The notes beneath the pieces are model-generated. The model was not told the origin of the DNA, ran no database searches, and saw only the letters and a list, made by a program, of their open reading frames with translations. Shown one piece after another: positions 55,160 to 64,000 of a stretch of DNA of 64,000 nt (the stretch's first letter is position 1; the number at the start of each line of letters is the position of its first letter). Source of the stretch: Adiantum capillus-veneris (lineage: Eukaryota; Streptophyta; Polypodiopsida; Polypodiales; Pteridaceae). The position numbers were made by a program, and so were the translations under genes. The stretch is taken from positions 7,805,026-7,869,025 of the forward strand of contig CM043959.1 in assembly GCA_014529385.2 (NCBI GenBank). Reading direction: 5' to 3'.

Positions 55160-56789
55160 AGGAAGTAGAGGAGTGGAACTGGGATTAGAGGAAAATCCCA
55201 GAATGATCAAAGTCAACAAGCACCTGAAACCGGCAATGAAGGAAAAGGCAAGGAAAATGTTCCAGAACTATAAAGATGTATTTGCCTGGGAACATACAGA
55301 TTTGAAGGGAGTAGATCCTGAAGTCTGTCAGCACCGAATACCACTGAAACCGGAAGCTAGGCCAGTCAGATTGCAAAGATACCGGATGAACCCCAACTAT
55401 GCAAAGAAGGTCAAGAAGGAGATTGATAATCTTCTCAAGGCTGGGTTCATTACGGAAGTAGCAAGTAGTGATTGGTTATTTCCAATAGTTGTCGTTCGTA
55501 AGAAGAATGGGAAATTAAGGGTTTGTGTCGACTATAGGAAACTAAATGCCTAGATCATTAAGGATCCGTTTCCCTTACCTTTTACTGATATGTTGCTTGA
55601 TGAGATCACAGGATATGAGATGTATAGCTTCATGGATGGTTATAGCGGCTATAACCAGTTACAGATTGATCCTGAAGATAGGGCCAAGACAACTTTCATC
55701 ACTGAGTGGGGAGCATTCATGTATCTGGTGATGCCTTTTGGCCTGTGCAATGCACCAGCTACTTTTCAGCGGTGTATGATGGAGATGTTTAATGAATTTC
55801 TTCATCGGTTCCTTGCCATATTCATGGATGAATTCACTGTCTATTCAGCTGAGGAACAACACCTTCTATTCCTAGAGATGGTTTTTAAACGCTGTCAGGA
55901 GAAAAGGATTTGCTTGAATCCATTTAAATTAGTATTTCTGGTTTGGAAGGGACAACTACTGGGACATGTGGTTTCCCGCAATGGAATAGAAATGGCCAAT
56001 GACAAAATACAATGTGTCCAGCAAGCTAAAGCACCTAGAACTGCTTTTGAGTCGAGTTCTTTCTTGGGGTATGTGAATTTCTATAGAAGATTTGTACACA
56101 AGTTTGCTTCTCAATCAGTACCACTATATGAGCTTACAAAGAAGACCAGTAAGTTCAATTGGACAGCTGAGTGTGAGGAGATTTTCCAGAATTTGAAAAA
56201 AGCCATTACCAGTAAACCAGTCCTCAGGTAGCCGAATTGGAATATTATTTTTCATGTACATGTAGATGCTTCAGGATTGGCAATGGGGGCAATATTAGCT
56301 CAGCCAGATGGCAGAACAGACTATCCGGTCTATTTTGCTAGTCAGAGATTCAGTCAGGTTGAACAAGGCTATACGACTACTGAAAGAGAAGCCCTCGGAA
56401 TGGTTTGTAGCGCTACGAAGTTCAGGCATTACCTATTGGGGAAGTTATTCCATTTTTATGTGGATCATCAAGCTCTTCTATTTCTGATTAACAAAGTTAT
56501 TATTCAAGGCAGGCTGATAAGATGAATGATGTTCCTTATGGAATTTGAATTCAGAATTTTCCATAAGCTTGGCCGAAACCACTGTGGAGCTGAATTTCTT
56601 TCCAGAAGTACAGAAGGATATTCAGAATCACCTCTGAGAGATGAACCAGTGGATGCTGATTTATTTCAGTTAGAAGCAGAAGAATCAGTGGATCCTGAAT
56701 GTTATGATATTTATCAATTCTTTTCCCAAGGTGCCTTTCCAAAGGATTGGAAACAGAATCAGAAGAAGGCTCTGATCATAAAAGCCTGA
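55160..56789 (+). pseudogene. Gypsy reverse transcriptase and RNase H
   Basis: Frame shifts near 55155-55165. RT landmarks: RRYRMNPxYxxxVKKEIDxLLxxGFI, then KKNGKLRVCVDYRKLNA followed by TAG (55551), YSFMDGYSGYNQL (motif A), MPFGLCNAPATFQR (motif B) and the catalytic box at 55821-55832, which reads FMDE instead of F/Y-x-D-D. The second catalytic Asp is therefore lost. RNase H from about 56260: VDASGLAMGAIL, TTEREALGMV and YVDHQALLFL. TAG at 56229 and TGA at 56524 interrupt it. The enzyme would copy RNA to DNA in particles; this copy cannot. Confidence 0.9.
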
Positions 56790-57550
56790 AATTTACCATC
56801 ATTGGGGGAGTACTTTATCGATTGGGTGTGGATGGTATACTTCGGAGATGTGTCCCTATGGAGGGAAGAATGCAAGTTATCTCAGAAGCGCATAATGGAG
56901 AGTCTGGTGGACACTTTTCCAACGAAGTGACCTACAAGAAGATTCTGCAAGTAGGTCTGTGGTGGCAAACAATGATTGCTGATGTCAGAAGCTTTTGTAA
57001 AACTTGTGACATATGCCAAAGAATGGGCCGACCAACAGCTGCAGACATGACTCCCTTAATGCCAATACAACCATTGGGAGTATTCATGAAATGGGGACTG
57101 GATTTTATGGGACCTTTTAAAAAGGTGACCCCCAGGAAGAATAAGTACATTGTGATGGCTACTTGTTATGTTACCAAGTGGGTTGAAGCTAAAGCTCTTT
57201 CTGACAACACAGCCAAGTCAACTGCAAGGTTTCTGTTTGATAATATTGTCTGCCGATATGGATGTCCAGTGGAAATTGTGACCGATCAAGGGACACATTT
57301 CATCAATGATACTATGGAAATCCTATTGGATATGCTTTCAGTCAAGCATCGGAAATCTACTCCTTACTATCCCAGATGCAATGGACAGGCTGAAAGTAGC
57401 AATAAGACAATTAAGACTATTCTCACTAAGGTGGTGCAAAAGAAACCAGACCAGTGGGATTTGAAGCTTCAGACTGCTCTATGGGCTTATAGGACAACTT
57501 ATAAGGTAACTACTAGAATGACACCATTCATAATGGTGTATGGTACTTAA
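56747..57550 (+). pseudogene. Gypsy integrase (zinc and catalytic core domains)
   Basis: Reading continues in a new frame after a shift near 56780. The HHCC zinc domain is complete (EAHNGESGGHFS ... CKTCDICQRMG, about 56905-57025). All three catalytic acids are present: Asp at 57101 (LDFMGPF), Asp at 57284 (VTDQGTHF) and Glu at 57392 (GQAESSN). A TAA at 57548 separates the core from its C-terminal part, which continues in the same frame. Confidence 0.9.
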
Positions 57551-57553
57551 GTT

Positions 57554-58276
57554 GTGGTTCCTATGGAGTTTGTAATTCCCAGTCTGAGAATGGCTGTAAA
57601 GTATGGATTAGACTTCAACCATAATCTTAAGAAACGACTGGATGAACTGAGGCAAAGAGCGATATTGGAACAAGAAATTGTTCAACCAAGAAGGAAGCAC
57701 TGGCACGATCGCCGAATTAAAGTCCGAGAATTCCAGAAAGGAGACTTAGTGCTTCTATATCAGTCTAAATTGGGTCCAAAGAAGCCGAATTTGAAGATTG
57801 CCTGGGCAGGACCTTTTGAGGTTGATTGGGTCTTCTCCAATGCCACAGTCAGATTAAAAGACTTATTTGGACTGATGTTGCCAGGAGTATATAATGGAGC
57901 AAAGATCAAACTTTATTATTCAGAGACCAGAGAAACTGGGTTAGAAGAAGTCACTAAGGAACTGGAGGTTGTTGATCAAGAGATACCAGAATCAGATATT
58001 TTTGGTCTTTTCCATGTGCAACCAGTTCCAGCTTCTGAACCAGTACCGGAAGAATCAGATCAGGCTGATTTAAGAACCAGTATCAGTATGGTCCAGCCAG
58101 AGTGGGAATCTGTTCAGAACCAGTATGAACACACTTTCCAAATTTTAAGTGGCCAACGGTCAAGTGGTATGCCAGTGATAATTATTACAAGGATGGGTTG
58201 CAGTCTTGTCCAATGCATGTTTGCCACGACAGCAACGGCGCACACAAGTCTAGGAGCGGCGAGTGGTGGAGCTTTT
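57554..58276 (+). CDS. Gypsy integrase C-terminal domain and linker
   Basis: Same frame as the integrase core. It contains RKHWHDRRIKVREFQKGDLVLL, then LKIAWAGPFEV, the GPF form of the GPY/F module that ends gypsy integrases, and LPGVYNGAKIKLYY. An acidic, Pro/Val-rich linker follows (EPVPEESDQADL). No chromodomain. It runs without a stop into the extra frame described next. Confidence 0.8.
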
Positions 58277-59684
58277 ATGGCGCGAACACGTATAATAGTC
58301 AGGAGAGTTAGCATTTTTCCTCATAAATCTCCTGCGCGACGCTTTCCTCCTGTCAACCATTTGCCATCGCCGAGCTCCGAGGTTTCTTCACTACAACCGC
58401 AATTTTCGACCTCTGACGAGACAGTTCACTGTCAGACAGCCTTACCAGCGACATCAGGAAATGACTTTAACACAAGTAAGTCCTCTTCGCCTTTGCCTGT
58501 TTCATCGTCGTCAACCTCAGAGTGTATGGGTAGAAGGAAACGCTCAGAGAAGATGCAAGAAACTCTTGAAGAAACCCAGGCTATAGTTGCTGAGGCAAAG
58601 GCAAGCCTTCCTGTTCTTTCATACAGTAAAATCCAAAGATATGTGTTTACTGATCACGCAATGACTCTGCTACAACTTTGGGATTTACGAGTTGTGTTGC
58701 AAGCCACAAGGATTGCTTTTCAGGCAGATATTATTAAGCAAGTTCTTGATTCCTTTGATGCTGGAACTAGTAGTGCTGTGATAAATAATAGGAAGGTGTT
58801 AGTGACACAAGAAGCCATTGCATTTGCATTTCGGATGCCTAATGAGCCCAAACCGTCTGTGGCAATTGCACAACAAATAAGTACTGCTCTAAAGGAGAAC
58901 GAAATAGCTAGAAAGAAGCGCAAGGCAAGTGCTCAAGGAGTTCCAGTAGCCGGATTGGAAGCCTCCGCTGCTTACAGGTTTGTCGCCGAAGCAGTCAGTC
59001 TTAAGAATAACCCAACGTATGTGTCTGAGAAATTATTTGCTATGCTGTTGGCTAAGATACTGGATCCACAAGTCCATATCAACCTGTGTCAAATACTCTC
59101 GCATAATGTACTCCAACAGACTGCCAAATTGAAATCTCAAACTGTTTTCAAGGCATGGTATCTTTGGCAATTTCTGTATTGGGCTACTGCTGCAGATGTT
59201 AATGAGCAGGTAAAGCACGCATGGAGTGAGCAGCCCATTTCTGAACCAAAGAAGATTGAACTGTCCTCAGACGACGAGGAAACGGACAGTCAAACGATTT
59301 CCAATGACCTGAAAAGGAAAGCCACTGCAGAGGAAGCTGACAGTTCAAAGAAACCAAGAATCACACTGACAAAAAGCAGTGAATTCTTGAAGCAAATCGA
59401 AAGCCAGGTTAAGGCAGCAAGCATTGAGAAAACTGTACCTGATCAATCAGTTGTCAAACATACAGTTGCTACTGGATTTGGGAAAGATCAGGTAAAGCCA
59501 ATCACTCAGGCGAAGGTACCAGACCAGTCAGGAGACAAAGGCAAGAATCAACTGGATAAGGGGAAAGGTCCAGCGACCTCAACGTTGTCTGAAATAGTTC
59601 CTGCCACTTCTGGAAACCCTCTGCAACTGGTTAAAAAGGATAAGCTGCAGCAAATGCAAACTCAGCAATTGAGAGGGCATATCT
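58277..59684 (+). CDS. Extra post-integrase reading frame of the gypsy element (unknown, truncated)
   Basis: An open frame of at least 469 codons from ATG 58277 (MARTRIIVRRVSIF), in the integrase frame, with no stop until the copia insertion. Parts: basic N-terminus; Ser/Pro-rich region (58340-58530); KRSEKMQETLEETQAIVAEAK, a likely coiled coil; a predicted mostly helical region of about 230 residues (YSKIQRYVFTDHAMTLLQLW ... FKAWYLWQFLYWA); then an acidic and basic tail with DDEETDS and a KRKATAEEADSSKKPR nuclear-signal-like stretch. No transmembrane segment or signal peptide is evident, so a classical envelope protein is unlikely. I do not recognise the family. Athila and some other gypsy elements carry extra frames at this position. 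The last codons before the TAG at 59702 come from the inserted LTR. Confidence 0.7.
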
Positions 59685-60433
59685 TGTTAGGAAATAAGAC
59701 GTAGCTAAATAGATAATTGAGTAGATTACTTAATGGAGAGAGACAGATTTACATACACGAGATTATAGAGTAGAGAGAGAGAGAGAGAGTACACACGATA
59801 TACGTGGTTCACCCAATGTGGGCTACGTCCACGGGAAAGCAGCCACTCAATGGCTTTAGTACTTCAAAACAAGAAGTAATTTACAAAGGGATTATACCCT
59901 TAATGGAGCTCCCGCCTTGCTTCACTCTCACCACCTCACACTCACCTTGTTGCATCAACTTCACACTATGAAATGTGTGTAGAAATGGCCTCCTTTTATA
60001 GGCCAAAAGGGCTGCCCTCTCTTATGAGAGACAGCCATGTGTAGCCGCCCTTGTGCGAATAAGTCCAAATCGGACCCTCCAATCCGCCCATGTGTGGCCG
60101 CCCTTGAGAAGACAAGTCCGCTTTTGAATTCGGCCACCGGCCATTGACTTCCGACCACCGGCCATTGACTACCGGCCACCGGCCAACCGACCGGTTGTTT
60201 TCCGACCACTTTCCGGTCGCCGTCCGGCCATAATATTCCGGCGAAAAAAAAGTCTCGGGGGCCTCCGCTCCTGAGGCCTTTAAAGTTTCCCCTGATTCTT
60301 GTCCGTGAAAATTTTGGTTTCCGGTGAGTGATTTTCCTTCACGCACGATGGGTTCTCCTCATAATGGGGACCTTACAAATGTGCGCTTTTACCACAGAAA
60401 ATTACAAGGGTAAATCAGGCTCCATACTTAACA
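59685..60433 (-). repeat. 3' LTR of the nested copia element
   Basis: 749 bp; on the minus strand TGTTAAGTATGG ... TTTCCTAACA. It contains a TATA box (plus-strand CCTTTTATAGG, about 59991-60001), a short GA run and a short C/G-rich tandem repeat at 60125-60190 (units of about 22 bp with CCACCGGCCATTGACT). The purine-rich AAGTGGGAGA on the minus strand (plus 60437-60446) is the polypurine tract. Confidence 0.9.
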
Positions 60434-60493
60434 ATCTCCCACTTGGAGACTGATCTCCAAACCAAACCTGTGACTGCTTTCCATTCTGGCTTC

Positions 60494-61918
60494 TTATCCT
60501 TGAATGCCGATTGAAGATGAGCAAAAGCTCAACTTCTCCTTGTTGACCACCTTTGTAAACATGTCTGCAGGATTTTCACTTGTATGCACCTTTCCTAGCT
60601 TTAATTGTCCCTCTTTCAAAAGAGTGCGTATGAAGTGATATCTCACCTCAATGTGCTTTGTCCTTGAATGAAAGGCTGAGTTCTTCGCCAGATGGATAGC
60701 GCTTTGGCTATCACTGTACAAGACACAATTGTCTTGTTTGAATCCAAGCTCTTCTAAGAATCTGTGAAGCCACATAATTTCTTTGCTTGCCTCCGTCATT
60801 GCTACATACTCTGCTTCCGTGGTAGAAAGTGAAACCACTTTCTGCAGCTTTGAAGCCCAGCTTACTGCTGTGCCTCCAACCGTGAACACATAGCCAATAG
60901 TGCTCCGTCGAGTATCTTTGTCACCTGCCATATCTGCATCAGCATACCCTTCTAGAAAAATATCAGTTCCTCCAAAATACAAAGCATTTGTTGTTGTCCC
61001 TTTTAGATACCTAAGTATCCACTTCACAGCTTGCCAATGCTCTTTACCTGGGTTGTCCATGAACCTACTTACAACTCCCACTGCATGTGCAATGTCTGGC
61101 CTTGTCCAGACCATAGCATACATTAGAGAACCTACCGCTGCAGCATATGGAACTTTAGACATATAGGCTATCTCCTCTTGTGTCTTTGGACACATATCCT
61201 TCGTTAGTTTAAAATCACCAGCCAAAGGTGTAGAAAATGGTTTTGCATTTTGCATTGCAAACCTTTCTAGTACCTTCTTGATGTAATCTTCTTGAGATAG
61301 CTTTATTGTCTTCTTCGTCCTGTCCCTTGATATTTTCATACCAAGTATCCTCTTTGCAGCACCTAAATCTTTCATTGAAAAAGATTTGGACAGCTCCTCT
61401 TTTAGGTCTTTGATGTCCTGCATGTTAGCACTTGCAATCAACATGTCATCAACATACAACATTAGGATGATGAATTTCCCATCTCCCAAATTCTTCGTGT
61501 AGACGCAGTGATCCGAGTTGCATCTTGTGAATCCATGATCCAACATCCATCGATCAAACTTCAAGTACCATTGTCTTGATGCTTGCTTTAAACCATACAA
61601 GCTCTTCTTTAATCTGCAAACCATTTTCTCCTTACCTTTTACATTATACCCCTTTGGTTGAAGCATGCAGATTTCCTCCTCTAAGTCACCATGAGGGAAT
61701 GCCGTATTTACATCCATTTGCTCGAGATTTAGATCATGAGCAGCCACAAGGCTTAAGACAAGCCTAATTGAGTTCATTTTTACAACAGGAGAAAATATTT
61801 CATTGAAATCAATACCTTTCTTTTGAGAAAAACCTTTTACCACAAGCCTAGAGTGTACCTTTTCTTCCCACCTTCTTCTTCCTTTATCTTGTACACACAT
61901 TTGTTTTGAAGTGCCCAC
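60494..61918 (-). pseudogene. Copia reverse transcriptase and RNase H
   Basis: An open frame of over 450 codons. RT has VVKMNSIRLVLSLVAAHDL, LEQMDVNTAFPHGDLEEEI (the usual AFLHG reads AFPHG), SLYGLKQASRQWY and YVDDMLIASAN (catalytic box at about 61444-61455). RNase H has DADMAGDKDTRRSTIGY, SLSTTEAEYVAM, YSDSQSAIHLAKN and the NPADMFTKVV end. Catalytic residues are intact, so decay is recent. It is separated from the upstream gag-integrase frame by a single-base loss near 61850-61856. Confidence 0.93.
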
Positions 61919-63972
61919 TTACCTTTAGGCAACTCAACCAACTCCCATGTTTGGTTGTGATGTAGTGAGTCCATCTCCACTTGCATGCTCTTCGTCCATT
62001 CTTCTTTGGATTCATGTTGCATAGCTTCTTCATATGATTCCGGCTCTCCAGAATCTGAGATCAAGAGATGGTTGAAGGAAGGAACAAACCTTTCTAGAGG
62101 TCTACTTGCTCTTGTAGATCTTCGGGGAATAGGTTGAGGCTCCTCATTTGGTTGACGTTGTTGCACATTGTCACCGTTTGCAGTCCTTGAGTCTTCACCG
62201 TCCTCAAGCTCCATGTACTCATCACCTGTTTCTTTTGTTTGTTTTCTTTCCAAGTAATCTTTGTACATATTTTGTTCGTTAAAAATTACATCCCTACTCC
62301 TTAAGATTTTACCATCTTCAGGATTGCATAGGCGATACCCAAAGTCTCCTTCTCCATAGCCAATGAAGAAACACTTTTTGGACTTTGCATCTAACTTTGA
62401 TCTTAGGCTTCTATCTATGTGCATGAAAGCCTCACACCCAAACACTTTGAGAAATGCATAATTCACCGGTTTACCTGTCCATGCCTCTTCTGGAACTCCC
62501 CCATCCAATGCCGTTGAGGGTGACCGATTGATTAAGTACACAGACGTACTTACAGCTTCTGCCCAAAGCTCAAGCGGTAGGCCTGCATGTAGCCGCATGC
62601 TTCGTGCTCGTTCCATGATTGTCCTGTTCATCCTTTCGGAAATCCCATTATGTTGAGGTGTCCTTCGGGTTGTCCTTTGCCTCCGAATTCCATTGCTAGC
62701 ACAAAAGCTTTCAAAAGCTTGGCTGCAATATTCACCTCCATTGTCGGATCTGAGGCATTTAACCTTGGTACGTGTTTCATTCTCCACAAAGGCTTTCCAC
62801 CTTTGAAATATGGAAAATACATCGGATTTATTCTTCATGACATAAAACCATGTTTTTCTAGTCGCATCGTCTATGAATGTTACATAGTACAATGAGCCAC
62901 CAAGTGATGGTGTACTTGCAGGACCCCAAACATCAGAATGAACCAACTCAAGTTTTTTATTTTTTCTTTCATTTCCTGATTTTTGAAAGTTTACCCTCTT
63001 TTGGTTACCATAAACACAATCTTCACAGAACTCTAAGTCCACTTCTTTCAAACCTGGTAGAAGCTTCTTTGTTTGAAGGATTTGCATTCCTTTGGCACTC
63101 ATATGCCCAAGTCGGTAGTGCCACACCGCACTGTCAACTTCTGTAGTTGCTGGACAAGCTGAAGGTTGCGTGCTAACAGTACACAAGTAAAGTGTACCGA
63201 CTTTTTCACCCTTGGCAACCACCAAAGATCCCTTTGAGATTTTCCACCGTTTGTTTCCGAATGCAATGTTGTGACCTTCATCGTCCAATTGTCCTATAGA
63301 GATCAAATTTTTGCGAAGAGAAGGAACATGCCTAACATCTTTAAGCTTCCATTCATTTCTGTTAGTAGTTTTGACAGAAACTGTACCTTTGCCAACAATC
63401 TCACAAGCTTCATCATCTCCCAAGTATACATACCCAAAATTACCTTTGGTGTAGTCTTGGAAATGTTGCTTGTGTGGTGTCGCATGGAATGAAGCCCCGG
63501 AATCTACTATCCAGCAATTAGACACATTGTCTAATGAGAGAATTAGAGCATCTTGCTCTACTTTACCTGCCACATTGGCCTCCGATGTTGGCTTGTTGTC
63601 TTGAGACTCTGTCTCCTTCTTCTTCTTGGACCAGCAATCCTTCTTGACGTGGCCTTTCTTGCCGCAGTTCCAACATTCAAGAACTAACTTTGTGCGTGAC
63701 TTGCTGCGCCTTGAGCGATCACGACCCTTTTGGTTTTTGAACCTCTCCTTAGGCCTTCCTCTTGTTTCCACTGATAGTGCAGCACTTGATGATTCTCCCG
63801 TGCTTCTCCTTCGCATTTCCTCGCTTAGGAGAACACCCACAACATCATCAAACTTAAGAGTATTTGTGCCAGAGATAGAATTACTTACAGCCATCACAAG
63901 GCTGTCCCAACTATCCGGTAGAGATGATAGTATAAGGAGAGCTCGTACTTCGTCATCGAAATTGATTTTCAC
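61857..63972 (-). pseudogene. Copia gag C-terminus, protease, integrase and start of RT
   Basis: One long frame of about 700 codons; its apparent start is inside gag. Domains: gag end with LLILSSLPDSWDSL; zinc knuckle CWNCGKKGHVKKDC (about 63635-63680); protease WIVDSGASFHAT with the catalytic Asp; integrase HHCC (WHYRLGHMSAKGM ... FCEDCVYG) and core acids in VHSDVWGP, LRSDNGGEY and HNGISERMNR; RT opening with ESYEEAM and TWELVELPKGKWAL. A frameshift then ends it near 61856. The usual Trp of WVYK is Cys (CVYK). Confidence 0.93.
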
Positions 63973-64000
63973 TGATCGAAGTTGACTTATGTTTGTGTTA

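Larger units (their letters stand above)
52267..59684 (+). mobile_element. Ty3/gypsy retrotransposon, OTA-like, with extra 3' reading frame
   Basis: Order: candidate LTR and primer site, gag, protease, RT, RNase H, integrase, then a long extra frame. The order RT-RNase H-integrase defines gypsy. There is no chromodomain in the integrase tail and no second RNase H, so it is neither a typical chromovirus nor Tat. It carries at least six in-frame stops and two frameshifts in pol. The 3' end has been split off by a copia element inserted at 59684/59685; its 3' LTR must lie beyond the window. Confidence 0.85.
59685..64000 (-). mobile_element. Ty1/copia element inserted into the gypsy element (runs off the window)
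   Basis: The minus strand ends in a 3' LTR (59685-60433), preceded by a polypurine tract and the gag-pol region, with the 5' end beyond 64000. It interrupts the gypsy extra frame, so it is the younger of the two. It belongs to the same family as the deleted copy at 29563-30869. Only one frameshift was found in about 3.5 kb of coding sequence. Confidence 0.92.

Noticed and set aside
58277-59684. Retroviral-type envelope gene
   Set aside because: The position is right, but no signal peptide, transmembrane segment or cleavage motif is visible; the protein looks soluble and nuclear.
57554-59704. One 716-codon host gene
   Set aside because: The first 240 residues are the gypsy integrase C-terminal domain with its GPF motif, and the last residues come from an inserted copia LTR.
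59961-60346. 82- and 116-codon minus-strand frames
   Set aside because: They lie within the copia LTR and read through its GC-rich short tandem repeat.

Overview
The window looks like nuclear DNA of a land plant: spliced genes, a plant-type NBR1 autophagy receptor with two C-terminal UBA domains, an LRR-III receptor-like kinase, Ty1/copia elements (one with a clear initiator-Met tRNA primer site), Ty3/gypsy elements, a LINE relic, and many long (CT)n, (GA)n and (AC)n microsatellites. Gene spacing is wide (two host genes in 64 kb) and retroelements are nested. This would suit a large-genome plant such as a fern, lycophyte or gymnosperm, but the sequence alone does not fix the clade.

Layout. 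1-1565: repeat X, rearranged and inverted relative to its copies further right. 1657-4294 (-): copia gag-integrase relic. 4295-6959: hairpin-rich spacer. 6960-7640: LTR-like repeat Y (copy 1). 7672-7935: three CT tracts, then the NBR1-like gene (8296-13141, +). 13428-25104: old Tat/Ogre-like gypsy relic with both kinds of RNase H, broken by a ~2 kb insertion and followed by long LTR-type sequence. 25105-31000: primer-site-like sequence, a hexamer repeat and a second plus-strand X copy (26389-29562, resuming at 30870), interrupted by a deleted copia element (29563-30869) with matching target-site duplications. 31560-32700: four diverged ~285-bp tandem units with a palindromic core. 32863-33918: an unidentified decayed reading frame. 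35836-38330 (+): LRR receptor-like pseudokinase gene. 38900-40616 (-): LINE relic; 40617-40861 (-): solo-type LTR; 41441-42763: repeat Y copy 2. 44488-49649 (+): full-length copia element with two 227-bp LTRs, primer site, polypurine tract and 5-bp target duplications. 50800-51560: LTR end plus tRNA-Asp-like primer site. 52267-59684 (+): Ty3/gypsy element carrying an extra long reading frame after the integrase, cut by a copia element (59685 to beyond 64000, -).

The two host genes act independently: one protein is predicted to be a cargo receptor for selective autophagy, the other a plasma-membrane receptor whose kinase domain lacks the catalytic Asp. The rest is transposable-element sequence of several ages. 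The observations I would follow first are the post-integrase ORF (58277-59684), the apparent loss or relocation of the ATG8-interacting motif in NBR1, the six-codon first exon of NBR1, the palindrome-centred tandem array, and the empty site within the window that dates the order of two insertions.
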